In this document: piece by piece, positions 1 through 9,081 of the stretch | Numbering within the stretch: position 1 is the first letter of the stretch | Layout of the letters: each line of letters begins with the position of its first letter | DNA from: a bacterium | Lineage (GTDB): Bacteria > SZUA-79 > Acidulodesulfobacterales > Acidulodesulfobacteraceae | NCBI GenBank assembly: GCA_021789605.1 | Contig: JAJYJI010000001.1 | Span: 62,001 to 126,000, forward strand | Direction: 5' to 3' | DNA: 64,000 bases | The notes under the pieces: generated by a model | Database searches by the model: none | Told to the model about the DNA's origin: nothing | The model's input: only the letters and a program-made list of their open reading frames with translations | Made by a program: the position numbers and the translations under genes

Positions 1-1
1 T

Positions 2-262
2 AAATATAGCGCGCTAATGCCCCTTCTTAAAGATTTCGGCATGGGTGCGGAAAATTTATTTTATATGGGAGACGATATCGTAGATATAGAGCCGATGAAA
101 TTATCGGCCGTTTCCGCGACGGTTCCGGGGGCTCCGGAATACGTCAAGGCCTGGGCGGATATTATAACGCGCAAAGACGGCGGAAGCGGAGCCGTAAGAG
201 AAGTCTGCGATATAATTTTAGAAAATAAAGGGCTTTTACTAAATTTCTTAAATGAACTATAA
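2..262 (+). CDS. kdsC: 3-deoxy-D-manno-octulosonate 8-phosphate phosphatase, C-terminal part (5' end outside window)
   Basis: Cytoplasmic HAD-family phosphatase that makes free Kdo from Kdo-8-phosphate for the lipopolysaccharide inner core. Only the C-terminal part is present; the reading frame is open back to base 2, so the gene begins upstream of the window. The visible YMGDDIVD motif is the HAD motif IV acidic pair typical of KdsC, and the later GGSGAVREVCD segment matches the conserved KdsC tail that helps close the active site. It ends 7 bases before lptC, the usual kdsC-lptC arrangement, so the two are probably one operon. The ATG at 17 is an internal methionine, not the start. The family assignment is firm despite the truncation. 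Confidence 0.88.
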   Translation, partial: KYSALMPLLKDFGMGAENLFYMGDDIVDIEPMKLSAVSATVPGAPEYVKAWADIITRKDGGSGAVREVCDIILENKGLLLNFLNEL

Positions 263-269
263 TTAAATT

Positions 270-860
270 ATGCCGATAGACCGTCAGATTATCAGAAAAA
301 TAACTTTAGCGTCGGGAATCGCTTTTATTCTTTTACTCGGCTTCTTTTTATTGCTTCACTATATCCGCTTAAAAAGCGGCCGGTTAAATTTTAAAATCTC
401 CAAAGGCTATATAAGTTTAAAAAGAATAGATTATAAATTTTTTAAAAAAGGAGTTCTTGCTTACGAGATATTTTCTAAAAACTTAAATTATAAATCGCAG
501 AGAAAAAATATCGTTAAATTGAAAGGAGTAAAAGGATACATTTACGGAAAAAATAAAAAACCGGCGTATATAATCACCGGAAAATACGGCCGCATAAATT
601 CGGTTTCTAAAAATGTCGCCGTTTCCGGGGACGTTATAATAAAATATTTAAAAGGAACGCAGGGAACGCGCATGAAAACCGACTTGATACGCTATGAGGC
701 GAAAGAGGACAGGATAATCGCTCCCGATAATATAAAAATTAAAGGCAAAAATTACTATATTACGGGAAAAGGGCTCATTTTTTACGTTAAAAAAAATATT
801 TTTGTCTTGCAGAAAAACGTTCATTTTATATCTAACGATACCGGCGGGGTGGTCAAGTGA
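270..860 (+). CDS. lptC: LPS export protein LptC
   Basis: Bitopic inner-membrane protein that passes lipopolysaccharide from the LptBFG extractor to periplasmic LptA. The 196-residue product has one N-terminal membrane helix (about residues 11-30) and a periplasmic beta-rich region with the alternating G-x-I/V pattern of the LptC/OstA jelly roll. Identification rests on this architecture, the normal length for the family, and position between kdsC and lptA. The last bases overlap the GTG start of lptA (GTGA junction), implying translational coupling. Sequence similarity in this family is low, so context carries much of the weight. Confidence 0.85.
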   Translation: MPIDRQIIRKITLASGIAFILLLGFFLLLHYIRLKSGRLNFKISKGYISLKRIDYKFFKKGVLAYEIFSKNLNYKSQRKNIVKLKGVKGYIYGKNKKPAYIITGKYGRINSVSKNVAVSGDVIIKYLKGTQGTRMKTDLIRYEAKEDRIIAPDNIKIKGKNYYITGKGLIFYVKKNIFVLQKNVHFISNDTGGVVK

Positions 861-1441
861 AAATTAATTTGCGGTTGTTAATCTTGTTTATTTTTTTTAG
901 TTCAATTTTTGCGGTTCAAAAAAACGGATTATGCGCAGGCCGACCGGCCCTGCATGCCGCGCCCGCGCCGCAGTCTAAGCCTGCTCCCGCGCAACAGGCT
1001 AAACCCAAACCAAAACCCAAATTCGGCGCTAAAGCTAAAACCGATATAACTTCCGATTCCCTTAAGGTGGACGATAAAAAACATACCGCCTTATTTACCG
1101 GACATGTTATTGCGGTAAAAGGCAGGCTTAAAATATTGTCTTCGTCTCTTGAGGTCGTCTATACCCAGAAAAATAAGATAAAAAAGCTTATCGCGACCGG
1201 AAACGTCCATATTATTAAAGGAAAAGACAATATTACCGGCGGCAGGGCGGTTTATTACGATGCGGACAGGACGGCTGTAATTACCGAAAATCCGGTAGCG
1301 TTCGAGGGAAAAAATAGAATCGCCGGCGATAAAATAATAATAAATTTTAAAACCGGCATTTCTACCGTTATAGGCGGCAAGAAAAGAGTCAGCGCCGTCG
1401 TGTATTCCAGCAAATCTTTAACGGTTCAAAAATCTAAATAA
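857..1441 (+). CDS. lptA: Periplasmic LPS transport protein LptA (OstA domain)
   Basis: Periplasmic bridge protein whose stacked beta-jelly rolls carry lipopolysaccharide between the inner-membrane Lpt complex and LptD. The 194-residue product starts with a GTG that overlaps the lptC stop. It has a hydrophobic signal peptide (about residues 5-26), then a proline/alanine/lysine-rich linker (about 28-55), then the OstA repeat region: TDITSDSLKVDDKKHTALFTG is the usual opening of that domain, followed by GNVHII and GDKIIINF strands. The Pro/Ala/Lys linker between the signal peptide and the fold is longer than in enteric LptA. It lies in the kdsC-lptC-lptA-lptB cluster. Confidence 0.88.
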   Translation: MKINLRLLILFIFFSSIFAVQKNGLCAGRPALHAAPAPQSKPAPAQQAKPKPKPKFGAKAKTDITSDSLKVDDKKHTALFTGHVIAVKGRLKILSSSLEVVYTQKNKIKKLIATGNVHIIKGKDNITGGRAVYYDADRTAVITENPVAFEGKNRIAGDKIIINFKTGISTVIGGKKRVSAVVYSSKSLTVQKSK

Positions 1442-1533
1442 TAATAATATCTAAATAATAATAAATGGATAGAGCCGGCAATCAAAAGCGTAACGGGCGG
1501 AAAAAATAGCCGCCGCCGGGCAAGCAAAATAAA

Positions 1534-2256
1534 ATGATAAAAGCATCGGGTCTCGTAAAAAGATTTAAAAAAAGAGCCGTCGTTAACGGCGTAACCGTCG
1601 AAATAAAACCCGGCGAAATAGCCGGTCTTTTGGGCCCCAACGGCGCCGGAAAAACCACCACGTTCAATATGATTTCCGGAATGTTGAAGCCGGACGGCGG
1701 TTCGATATTTATAGACGGCTCCGATATTACCGGACTGCCTATGTATAAAAGGGCAAGATTGGGGATAGGATACCTTTCGCAGGAAACGTCGGTTTTCAGA
1801 AAACTTACCACGGAACAGAATCTTACGGCAATTTTAGAATTATTGAAAATACCCGCTAAAGAAAAAAACGAAAGGCTTGACGGATTAATCGAAAAGTTCG
1901 GACTGGAAAAAGTCAGAAAATCGCAGGTAATGAGTTTATCGGGAGGCGAAAGAAGGAGGGTAGAGGTTGCAAGGTCGCTTATACTTTCGCCGAAATTTAT
2001 TCTTTTGGACGAACCCTTTTCGGGAATAGACCCGATAGCCGTCGAAGATATGCAGGATATCCTCATAGGATTAAAAAAAGATTCCATCGGCATATTGATA
2101 ACCGACCATAACGTAAGAGAGGCCTTAAGGATTTGCGACAGCGCCTATATAATCAACGACGGCAAAATTATAGAAAACGGGACGCCTGCACATATCATTT
2201 CAAGCAGCATAGTAAAGAGATTCTTTTTAGGCGAAAAGTTTAACCTGGGCATATGA
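1534..2256 (+). CDS. lptB: LPS export ABC transporter ATP-binding protein LptB
   Basis: Cytoplasmic ATPase that powers lipopolysaccharide extraction by LptF/LptG. The 240-residue protein has the full ABC set: Walker A GPNGAGKTT (34-42), Q-loop near YLSQET (80-85), signature LSGGERRR (135-142), Walker B ILLDEP (156-161) and switch histidine in TDHNVRE. The TDHNVRE and FSGIDPIAVEDMQ segments are characteristic of LptB rather than a generic amino-acid transporter ATPase. It lies 92 bases after lptA and before rpoN, the classical order. I see no strong ribosome binding site before the ATG. Its membrane partners lptF and lptG are at 12.4-14.7 kb. Confidence 0.95.
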   Translation: MIKASGLVKRFKKRAVVNGVTVEIKPGEIAGLLGPNGAGKTTTFNMISGMLKPDGGSIFIDGSDITGLPMYKRARLGIGYLSQETSVFRKLTTEQNLTAILELLKIPAKEKNERLDGLIEKFGLEKVRKSQVMSLSGGERRRVEVARSLILSPKFILLDEPFSGIDPIAVEDMQDILIGLKKDSIGILITDHNVREALRICDSAYIINDGKIIENGTPAHIISSSIVKRFFLGEKFNLGI

Positions 2257-2441
2257 CAGACTCCGTCCGCCGCGCCCGCAATGACAAACGCAGGCAAATA
2301 TTATATAATTATAATATAATACGGGCAATTTAATTTAAATTAAGTTTGTTTATAACATATATAATTATTATTATAATTTATCGTCATGGCGGCGATTCGG
2401 CTTTTAATTAACCTTTTATACCAATTTCCGGAGTTTTCTGA

Positions 2442-3917
2442 ATGAGCGGCATGGAATTAAAGCAAAACCTGAAGTTAACCCAGCAGATGATTATGACTCC
2501 CCGCCTTCAGCTCGCCATTAAAATGCTGGCGTTAAACAATTTGGAACTTTCCGATATGCTTAAGCAGGAGATAATAGAAAACCCGATAATAGAAGCCGAA
2601 GGAACGGATGCGGCCGACAAAAGCGGGAACGCCGGGACGGCGGACGAAGAGGCCGCTTTTAAGGGAATCTCCGCCGCCAATGAGGACGGCTTTAAGGAGA
2701 TAGCGGAATATTTGGTTAATTATAATGAGCAGTTAATAGACCTTTCTAAACCGGGAGAATATTATAAAAATATAGACAAAAATTATTTAGAAAACCGCAT
2801 AGAGAACAGTTTCAGCAGCGGAAAGACCCTATACGAACATTTGATGGAGCAGGTAATGACGGGCGATTTTTCCGAACGGGAAATTATGCTTTCGCGATAT
2901 ATCGCTGGCAATTTGGATTCGCGCGGATTTCTTGCCGCTTCCCTAAAGGACCTCGAAGACTTCGTTTCGGCAAATATGGCGGAAAAAGACTCCGCTTCCG
3001 TCCAAGAAGTCAAGGGTTTAGTCTCTTCCGTATTGCATAAGATAGGGAGGCTGGAACCGGCGGGCCTCGGCGCCGAAGACGTGGTATCGAGCCTGCTCAT
3101 TCAGGCGGATTGCCGTTATGAAGGCGACGGTCTGCTAAAAGATATAATAAAAAATCATCTAAAAGACGTAGCCGGTAAAAACTATTCGAAAATAGCCAAA
3201 GAAACGGGAAAAAGCGTAAACGAAGTGGCATGTTCCGTAGAAAGGCTAAAAAAATTAAATCCCAATCCCGCGGCAAATTTTAGCAAAGAAGAGCCGAGAT
3301 ATATAACGCCGGACCTTTTTCTTAAAAAAGAAAACGGCCGCTATATAGTCTTTATGGACGACAGCCATATTCCGCAGATTAAAATAAATTCATATTATAA
3401 AAAAATTCTGAGCGGCGAAATCGAGGCCGAGCGGGATATGAAAAGTTATGCGGAAGACAGGTTTAAATCGGCTATGTGGCTGATTAAAATCATAGATACG
3501 AGAAAGGAAACCATTTTAAATATAGCCCAGAAAATAGTGGATAGGCAGGCGGAGTTTTTCGACGAAGGAAAAGGCAGTTTAAGGCCGCTGATTCTTAAAG
3601 ACATAGCAAGCGAACTCGGCATACACGAATCTACCGTATCGAGAGCGACGTCGAACAAATATTTAAGCACGCATCTCGGAGTATTCGAGCTTAAGAATTT
3701 CTTTACGGGAGCTTCCTACGGAGAAGCGTCCTCGGAAAGCGTTATGAAAAAAATAAAAGCGGTTATAGATTCCGAAAATTCGTCCGGAAATGTTTTTAAT
3801 GACAGCGAGATAGCGGATATCCTAAAAGAACAGGGAATAAAGATAGCCCGAAGGACTATCGCAAAATACAGGGAAATTATGGATATCCCTTCTTCGAGCA
3901 TAAGGAGAAGAAAATAA
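2442..3917 (+). CDS. rpoN: RNA polymerase sigma-54 factor
   Basis: Alternative sigma factor that binds GG-N10-GC (-24/-12) promoters and needs an AAA+ activator to open DNA. The 491-residue product has region I at the N terminus (LTQQMIMTPRLQLAIKML, about 13-30, the glutamine/leucine-rich activator-responsive segment), an acidic region II (about 48-75), the core-binding region, a helix-turn-helix around GIHESTVSRA, and the C-terminal RpoN box ARRTIAKYR that reads the -24 element. All functional parts appear intact. It follows lptB by 185 bases. A matching activator (17.7 kb) and promoter (19.46 kb) lie in the same window. Confidence 0.96.
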   Translation: MSGMELKQNLKLTQQMIMTPRLQLAIKMLALNNLELSDMLKQEIIENPIIEAEGTDAADKSGNAGTADEEAAFKGISAANEDGFKEIAEYLVNYNEQLIDLSKPGEYYKNIDKNYLENRIENSFSSGKTLYEHLMEQVMTGDFSEREIMLSRYIAGNLDSRGFLAASLKDLEDFVSANMAEKDSASVQEVKGLVSSVLHKIGRLEPAGLGAEDVVSSLLIQADCRYEGDGLLKDIIKNHLKDVAGKNYSKIAKETGKSVNEVACSVERLKKLNPNPAANFSKEEPRYITPDLFLKKENGRYIVFMDDSHIPQIKINSYYKKILSGEIEAERDMKSYAEDRFKSAMWLIKIIDTRKETILNIAQKIVDRQAEFFDEGKGSLRPLILKDIASELGIHESTVSRATSNKYLSTHLGVFELKNFFTGASYGEASSESVMKKIKAVIDSENSSGNVFNDSEIADILKEQGIKIARRTIAKYREIMDIPSSSIRRRK

Positions 3918-4068
3918 AATTGCGTTAAAAAAGCCGCCTGTTCCGGATTAAACCTAACCGCATTGCATTGCATATCGTCGGCCGGCTTGGCGAATCCCTG
4001 ACCCGCCGATAATAAAAATAAACGATAAACCTTAATTATAAACTTAATTAACTAAAGGAGGCCGACAA

Positions 4069-4593
4069 ATGAACATTAGCGTAACGTTTAAGCATATCGA
4101 TTCAAGCGAGGCTATAAAGCAGTACGCAGAATCCAAAGTATCAAAACTCGAGAAGTATTTAAACAATATTTTGGAAGCGCACATTACGCTCGGTATGGAA
4201 CGCGTGGACCACAAGGAATCCGGCATCGCGCAGATTAAGCTGCTTGCAAAAAACCTCGATATTAACGCCGAAGAAAAATCTGCCGACATATACAGCGCCA
4301 TCGACCTTTTAATGGAAAAGGTGGAAGCGCAGATTAAAAAGCATAAAGAAAAAACGAGGAGGAAAGATTACGGAGAAGAAGGCGCGTCCGCGCCGGCCGA
4401 AGAATCGGATATCCCGGATATCGAAATTAAAAACGATTACGAAAAACAGCCGTTAAGCATTAAAGAAGCGATGCAAAAAATTAAAAAAAGAAATAAAGAT
4501 TTTATAATTTTTAAAGATAAGGGAACTTCCAAAATATCTTTCATTTTTAAAGATAAAGACGGAAATTTTTCCCTGATTGCGCCGGAACTATGA
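4069..4593 (+). CDS. hpf: Long-form ribosome hibernation promoting factor
   Basis: Ribosome-binding protein that silences and dimerises 70S ribosomes in slow growth. The 174-residue length and two-domain layout mark the long form: an N-terminal RaiA/YfiA beta-alpha domain (about 1-100), a charged linker, and a C-terminal dimerisation domain (about 118-174, with KQPLSIKEAMQ, DFIIFKD and KDGNFSLIAPEL). Long HPF forms 100S dimers alone, unlike the short HPF/RMF pair of enterics. A clear AAAGGAGG precedes the ATG. The gene follows rpoN, a widespread association. No ptsN lies between it and rapZ, as it does in many Proteobacteria. Confidence 0.94.
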   Translation: MNISVTFKHIDSSEAIKQYAESKVSKLEKYLNNILEAHITLGMERVDHKESGIAQIKLLAKNLDINAEEKSADIYSAIDLLMEKVEAQIKKHKEKTRRKDYGEEGASAPAEESDIPDIEIKNDYEKQPLSIKEAMQKIKKRNKDFIIFKDKGTSKISFIFKDKDGNFSLIAPEL

Positions 4594-4621
4594 TACGTTT
4601 GCTTACCTAAAGAGGTTGATA

Positions 4622-5494
4622 TTGGAAAAGAACGCAGAGGGGCCAGATATAATATTAATAAGCGGAATTTCCGGTTCCGGAAAATCGTCGGGATTAAAAA
4701 TCCTTGAGGACAAAGGTTTTTTTTGCGTCGATAATATGCCGATGGTTCTTTTGCCTAAATTTTTTGAACTCGGTTTGTCCTCAAGGTTAAAAAATATATT
4801 ATTCGTCATCGATATCAGGGAAAAAAGTTTTTTAAATAAATTTGAAAGCTATATTAAATTTTTAAGAGGGAAATCGGCTTTTTTTAAATTTATTTTTTTT
4901 GACGCGAGAGACGACGTTCTTATAAGAAGATATTCGGAAACCAGAAGAAAGCATCCCGTTGCCGGAAACGGCATTTCGGCGGCGATAGAAAACGAACGCC
5001 GCCTTCTTAAAAAGGCAAAAGCAAACGCCGATATAGTTATCGATACGTCCGATATCAACATCCGCGATTTGGAAAGCGCTCTGCTGTCCCATATAAAGGG
5101 GACGTCCGTCGGCCCTTTCTTCTCCGTTAAAATTATGTCCTTTGGATTTAAATACGGTTTGCCGCTGGAGGCCGACACCGTTTTCGACGCAAGATTTTTA
5201 CCCAACCCTTTTTTCGTCCCGTTTTTAAAAGAACTTACCGGAATAAGCAGGGAAGTCGGCGAATACATTATGTCTTTCGCCGAATCCGGCGAATTTATAG
5301 AGCGCATAAAAGACTTTTTAATTTTTTCGCTGCCTCTGTACCGCAAAGAAAAAAAATCTTATTTTACGGTTGGAATAGGGTGCACCGGCGGGGTCCACAG
5401 GTCTGTTTTTATAACGGAAGAATTGAAAAGGAGGCTCGAGAACATAAACGGGAAGTACGAAATTTCATACTTTCACAGGGATATTAAAAAATAA
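4622..5494 (+). CDS. rapZ: RapZ-type RNase adapter / nucleotide-binding protein
   Basis: P-loop protein of the RapZ (YvcJ/YhbJ) family; in Escherichia coli it controls glucosamine-6-phosphate synthase through small RNAs, elsewhere the role is unsettled. Walker A is GISGSGKS (residues 15-22 from this start), with the family-typical GFFCVDNMP after it and a C-terminal GCTGGVHRS motif that lies in the RNA/ligand-binding domain. I chose TTG 4622 because AAAGAGG sits six bases before it and it gives the family's normal N terminus; the same frame is open to a TTG at 4577 inside hpf, which would add a non-conserved leader. Overlap or near-overlap with hpf suggests one operon. Confidence 0.92.
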   Translation: MEKNAEGPDIILISGISGSGKSSGLKILEDKGFFCVDNMPMVLLPKFFELGLSSRLKNILFVIDIREKSFLNKFESYIKFLRGKSAFFKFIFFDARDDVLIRRYSETRRKHPVAGNGISAAIENERRLLKKAKANADIVIDTSDINIRDLESALLSHIKGTSVGPFFSVKIMSFGFKYGLPLEADTVFDARFLPNPFFVPFLKELTGISREVGEYIMSFAESGEFIERIKDFLIFSLPLYRKEKKSYFTVGIGCTGGVHRSVFITEELKRRLENINGKYEISYFHRDIKK

Positions 5495-5536
5495 CCGTAA
5501 AATATGCATTAAAGAATATAAATGAAAGAATATAAA

Positions 5537-5565
5537 TTGACGGGGCGCGCTAATTATTATAATAT
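5537..5565 (+). promoter_or_regulatory. Candidate sigma-70 promoter for metK
   Basis: TTGACG, 17 bases, TAATAT, about 70 bases before the metK start, in an AT-rich leader. The -35 matches consensus at five of six positions and the spacing is ideal, but the AT-rich surroundings make the -10 easy to find by chance. I see no SAM riboswitch in this leader. Confidence 0.4.
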
Positions 5566-5635
5566 ATAATATAGCATATAGCATAAGCGCATGAATAATA
5601 TTTAATAATTTTATAATTTAAAAAGGTGAAACATT

Positions 5636-6835
5636 ATGAATAATAATAGCAAGGGCAGAAGTTTTATTTTTACTTCGGAATCGGTTACGGAGGGGCATCC
5701 CGATAAAATTTGCGATAAAATATCCGACTCCATTCTAGACGCGTTTATAGCGCAGGACAAGTATTCCAAAGTCGCTTTGGAAACAATGGTGACGACGGGA
5801 CTCGTGGCAATCGCGGGGGAAATTAATTCGGGCGGGTCGGTAAATTACCAGGATATAATTAGGGACGTTATAAAAGAAATAGGATACGACGACTCGTCTA
5901 TCGGATTCGATTACAAAAGCTGCGGAATAATAGCCGCGGTAGGCAAACAGTCTTCCGACATAAGAATGGGAGTCGAAAGGGAAAAAGACGAAGACCAGGG
6001 CGCGGGAGACCAAGGGCTTATGTTCGGATACGCTTCCTCTGAAACGGAAGGCTTTATGCCCGCTCCCGTTTATTATGCGCATAAGCTTACCAAAAGGCTG
6101 TCCGAAGTCAGAAAGGCCGGCATCCTCGATTTTATCAGGCCTGACGGTAAATCGCAGGTGTCCGTAAGGTACGTGGACGACGAGCCGGATAAAATCACCT
6201 CGATTGTTCTTTCTACCCAGCATACCGAGTCCGTATCGCAGGAACGTCTTAAGGACGCGGTAATTTCCGAGATTATAGATAAAACCATACCGGCAGGACT
6301 TATGGATAAAGATACAAAGTTTTTTATAAATCCGACCGGACGTTTCGTAATAGGGGGTCCCAACGGCGATACCGGCCTTACCGGAAGAAAAATAATAGTA
6401 GATACATACGGCGGAATGGGCAGGCACGGCGGCGGGGCTTTTTCTGGGAAAGACCCCTCTAAAGTCGATAGAAGCGGTTCTTATATGGCTAGATTTATCG
6501 CAAAAAACGTGGTCGGAAGCGGCATCGCAAAAAAATGCGAGGTCCAGATAGCCTATGCGATAGGCGTTGCCGAGCCCGTTTCGGTTATGGCCAATACATT
6601 CGGCACGGGCGCTTATCCGGACGGGGTAATTTCAGACGCCATCTGTAAGGTTTTCAGCCTAAAGCCTTACGGTATCGTAAAGATGCTCGACCTTTTGAGG
6701 CCTATTTATGCCAAGACGTCCAATTACGGGCATTTTGGAAGGTTCGACGAAGATTTTGTATGGGAGAAACTGATTAAGATAGAAGAGATAAAAGAAGAAG
6801 CGTTAAATTTAAGCAAAACCAAAGAGTTCGTATAA
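5636..6835 (+). CDS. metK: S-adenosylmethionine synthetase
   Basis: Makes S-adenosylmethionine from methionine and ATP in the cytoplasm, usually as a tetramer. The 399-residue protein is full length and carries the expected motifs: SVTEGHPDKICD near the N terminus (ATP site), GAGDQGLMFGYA (about 122-133), and the phosphate-binding loop GGGAFSGKDPSKVDRSGSY (about 264-282) followed by the Ala/Arg that position ATP. AAGGTG precedes the ATG. The next gene on the strand is ahcY, which removes S-adenosylhomocysteine, so the pair closes the methyl cycle. A 166-base gap holding a pentanucleotide repeat separates them. Confidence 0.97.
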   Translation: MNNNSKGRSFIFTSESVTEGHPDKICDKISDSILDAFIAQDKYSKVALETMVTTGLVAIAGEINSGGSVNYQDIIRDVIKEIGYDDSSIGFDYKSCGIIAAVGKQSSDIRMGVEREKDEDQGAGDQGLMFGYASSETEGFMPAPVYYAHKLTKRLSEVRKAGILDFIRPDGKSQVSVRYVDDEPDKITSIVLSTQHTESVSQERLKDAVISEIIDKTIPAGLMDKDTKFFINPTGRFVIGGPNGDTGLTGRKIIVDTYGGMGRHGGGAFSGKDPSKVDRSGSYMARFIAKNVVGSGIAKKCEVQIAYAIGVAEPVSVMANTFGTGAYPDGVISDAICKVFSLKPYGIVKMLDLLRPIYAKTSNYGHFGRFDEDFVWEKLIKIEEIKEEALNLSKTKEFV

Positions 6836-6872
6836 TGAATTTTATTAAGATGAGATGAAAAATAGAATTAAG

Positions 6873-6947
6873 ATGAAATGAAATGAAATGAAATGAAATG
6901 AGATGAGATGAGATGAGATGAGATGAGATGAGATGAAATGAAATGAA
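6873..6947 (+). repeat. Pentanucleotide microsatellite (ATGAA/ATGAG)15
   Basis: Fifteen uninterrupted 5-bp units: five ATGAA, then seven ATGAG, then three ATGAA (75 bp). It lies between metK and ahcY and ends about 45 bases before the ahcY ribosome binding site. The blocks of variants show expansion by slippage. Each unit holds an ATG and, read across units, an ATGA start/stop overlap, but no reading frame stays open, so it is not a coding repeat on this strand. Confidence 0.97.
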
Positions 6948-7001
6948 AAATAAGAATCAATATAAAGAAAAATATAAAGATAAGGCAAAACAGGGGGTAA
7001 G

Positions 7002-8252
7002 ATGGCGGATATAAAGGATATAAAGCTTGCTAAGAACGGCAAGGACAGGATTTTATGGGCCGAGCGGGATATGCCGGTTCTCAGTCTCATAAAAGAACAG
7101 TTTGCCGATAAAAAACCTTTTAAGGGATTAAATATGGGATTATGCCTTCACGTAACGGCTGAAACCGCCAATCTTGCAAGAACGCTAAAGGCCGGAGGGG
7201 CAAGCGTATATTTATGCGCTTCTAATCCCCTGTCCACACAGGACGACGTCGCCGCTTCCCTGACGAAAGATTTCGATATAGACGTTTATGCCGTGAAGGG
7301 GGAAAATTCTGACACGTATTATAAACACATAGAAGACGTTTTAAGCAAAGAGCCTAACATCACCTTGGACGACGGCGCCGACCTCATATCGGTAATACAC
7401 AAAAAACATAAAAAACTGATTAAAAAGATAAAAGCTTCTATGGAAGAAACGACTACCGGCGTAATAAGGCTGCGTTCCATGGAATCGGCGGGAGAGCTTA
7501 AAATTCCGGTTATCGCCGTGAACGACGCCGACGCGAAACATCTTTTCGACAACAGATACGGCACCGGACAATCGACGATAGACGGCATAATAAGGGCTAC
7601 CGACATGCTCCTTGCCGGCAAAAATTTCGTTGTAATGGGATACGGCTGGTGCGGAAAAGGGCTTGCCGCAAGGGCGAGAGGCATAGGTTCCAACGTCATA
7701 GTTACCGAGGTTGACCCAGTAAAAGCCCTTGAGGCCGTAATGGACGGATTCAGGGTCATGAAGGGAACCGAAGCCGCAAAAATAGGAGATATTTTTTGTA
7801 CGGTAACCGGCGATATAAACGTCATAGACGCGGCCCACTTTAAAAATATGAAGGACGGTGCGGTAGTTTCCAATTCGGGTCATTTCGACGTAGAAATCAA
7901 TATAAAAAAGCTCCGAAAAATGGCGAAAAAAGTAAAAAAAATTAAAGATTTTATAGAAGAATATACGCTTGAAGACGGAAAAAGAATATACCTGCTGGCG
8001 GAGGGCAGACTCATCAACCTTGCAAGCGCCCACGGGCATCCGGCAAGCGTTATGGATATGAGTTTTTCCGTTCAGGCCCTTTCAGCCGAGTTTGCGGTTT
8101 TGGGAAAGACAATGCCGCCGGGGGTTTATAACGTTCCAAAAGAAATAGACGAGCGAATCGCCTCTTTAAAGTTAAAGTCTTTAGGAAACGAAATAGACGT
8201 CCTTACGGAAGAACAAATAAAATATTTAAAGTCGTGGCAGGAAGGAACGTAA
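7002..8252 (+). CDS. ahcY: S-adenosylhomocysteine hydrolase
   Basis: Hydrolyses S-adenosylhomocysteine to adenosine and homocysteine, relieving product inhibition of methyltransferases. The 416-residue protein has the substrate domain ([11 protein letters not shown] near residue 48, [10 protein letters not shown] near 148), a Rossmann NAD domain with GYGWCGKG (about 212-219), and the family's [10 protein letters not shown] and [10 protein letters not shown] segments. It is of the shorter type, lacking the roughly 40-residue insert seen in most Proteobacterial and eukaryotic enzymes. GGGGGT precedes the ATG. It is convergent with coaX, ending 18 bases from it. Its expression could be affected by the microsatellite just upstream, which is inference. 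Confidence 0.97.
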   Translation: MADIKDIKLAKNGKDRILWAERDMPVLSLIKEQFADKKPFKGLNMGLCLHVTAETANLARTLKAGGASVYLCASNPLSTQDDVAASLTKDFDIDVYAVKGENSDTYYKHIEDVLSKEPNITLDDGADLISVIHKKHKKLIKKIKASMEETTTGVIRLRSMESAGELKIPVIAVNDADAKHLFDNRYGTGQSTIDGIIRATDMLLAGKNFVVMGYGWCGKGLAARARGIGSNVIVTEVDPVKALEAVMDGFRVMKGTEAAKIGDIFCTVTGDINVIDAAHFKNMKDGAVVSNSGHFDVEINIKKLRKMAKKVKKIKDFIEEYTLEDGKRIYLLAEGRLINLASAHGHPASVMDMSFSVQALSAEFAVLGKTMPPGVYNVPKEIDERIASLKLKSLGNEIDVLTEEQIKYLKSWQEGT

Positions 8253-8270
8253 AAGGATAAAAAGCCGGAT

Positions 8271-9056
8271 TTACGCCGTTTTATTTACCGCGTTTAAATC
8301 GTATAAATATTTTATGCCTTTTAGCGTCAGGTTTTCGTCCAAAATTTTTTTCGCTTTAATATCTATATCGTCTATAATAATGCCGGAATGTCCGCCGGTA
8401 AAAATCGCGGTTAAATTATTTACGTCGCAGTTATAATATTCGCAGATATTATATATAAATCCTTTTATCAAAAATAAAAAGCCGTGATACAGTCCGGACG
8501 ATATGGAAGATTCGGTGCTTGTCCCAATTAATGTTTTTATCCTGCCGATATTTACCAGCGGAAGTTTTTCGGTAGAACGGTAAAGGCTGTCGGCAAGAGA
8601 AGAAAGCCCCGGATAGATTATGCCGCCTAAGAAGCTGCCTTCACGGTCGACGACGTCTATGGTCAGGGCGGTTCCGGCGTCGATTATAATTTTAAACGCC
8701 GGGTTCAAGGAATGGGCGTAGCATGCGTTCGCAATTCTGTCCGAACCCAATTTCTCACGATTTTCAAGGCATATTTTTATGTTTAATTTTATTTCCGAAG
8801 AAATAAAAAAAGGATTCAGCCCCGACTTTTTAAAAAATTCTTTATATACAGGGTCTATGGAAGGGACGACCGAAGAAACGGAAACATCTTTTATATCCAT
8901 AGCGCTTAATTTAAAATTTTTTGAAAAAAGCTTTTTTAAATCCTGAACCGAAGAAATTTTTGTCGTATCTATCCTTAACGTTTTTACTATATCTCCTTTT
9001 TCGTCGAATATTCCGGAAACGGAAGACGAGTTGCCTATATCGCATGACAGCAGCAT
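8271..9056 (-). CDS. coaX: Type III pantothenate kinase
   Basis: First step of coenzyme A synthesis, phosphorylating pantothenate; type III enzymes are insensitive to CoA feedback and resist acetyl-CoA control. The 261-residue protein shows the ASKHA-fold motifs: phosphate-1 loop DIGNSSS at residues 6-12, GSDRIANA (pantothenate site), DAGTALTIDVV (phosphate-2), GGIIYPGL, and FTGGHSGII (adenosine). It is encoded just downstream of birA on the same strand with a 25-base gap, a common birA-coaX operon pairing. Confidence 0.95.
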   Translation of the reverse strand: MLLSCDIGNSSSVSGIFDEKGDIVKTLRIDTTKISSVQDLKKLFSKNFKLSAMDIKDVSVSSVVPSIDPVYKEFFKKSGLNPFFISSEIKLNIKICLENREKLGSDRIANACYAHSLNPAFKIIIDAGTALTIDVVDREGSFLGGIIYPGLSSLADSLYRSTEKLPLVNIGRIKTLIGTSTESSISSGLYHGFLFLIKGFIYNICEYYNCDVNNLTAIFTGGHSGIIIDDIDIKAKKILDENLTLKGIKYLYDLNAVNKTA

Positions 9057-9081
9057 AAGATTATATTAATTGTTATTGCCG

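Noticed and set aside
5495..5635. SAM riboswitch upstream of metK
   Set aside because: No conserved core or terminator/antiterminator arrangement is visible; only AT-rich sequence and a promoter-like pair.
5735..6427. A 230-codon minus-strand frame inside metK
   Set aside because: It is the antisense shadow of a highly conserved gene; residue pattern is not protein-like and has no ribosome site.
6845..7090. A minus-strand 81-codon ORF across the microsatellite
   Set aside because: It simply translates the repeat (Ser/His/Leu/Ile) and has no domain or context.
7341..8039. A 232-codon minus-strand frame inside ahcY
   Set aside because: Antisense shadow of ahcY, aromatic-rich and without any recognisable domain.
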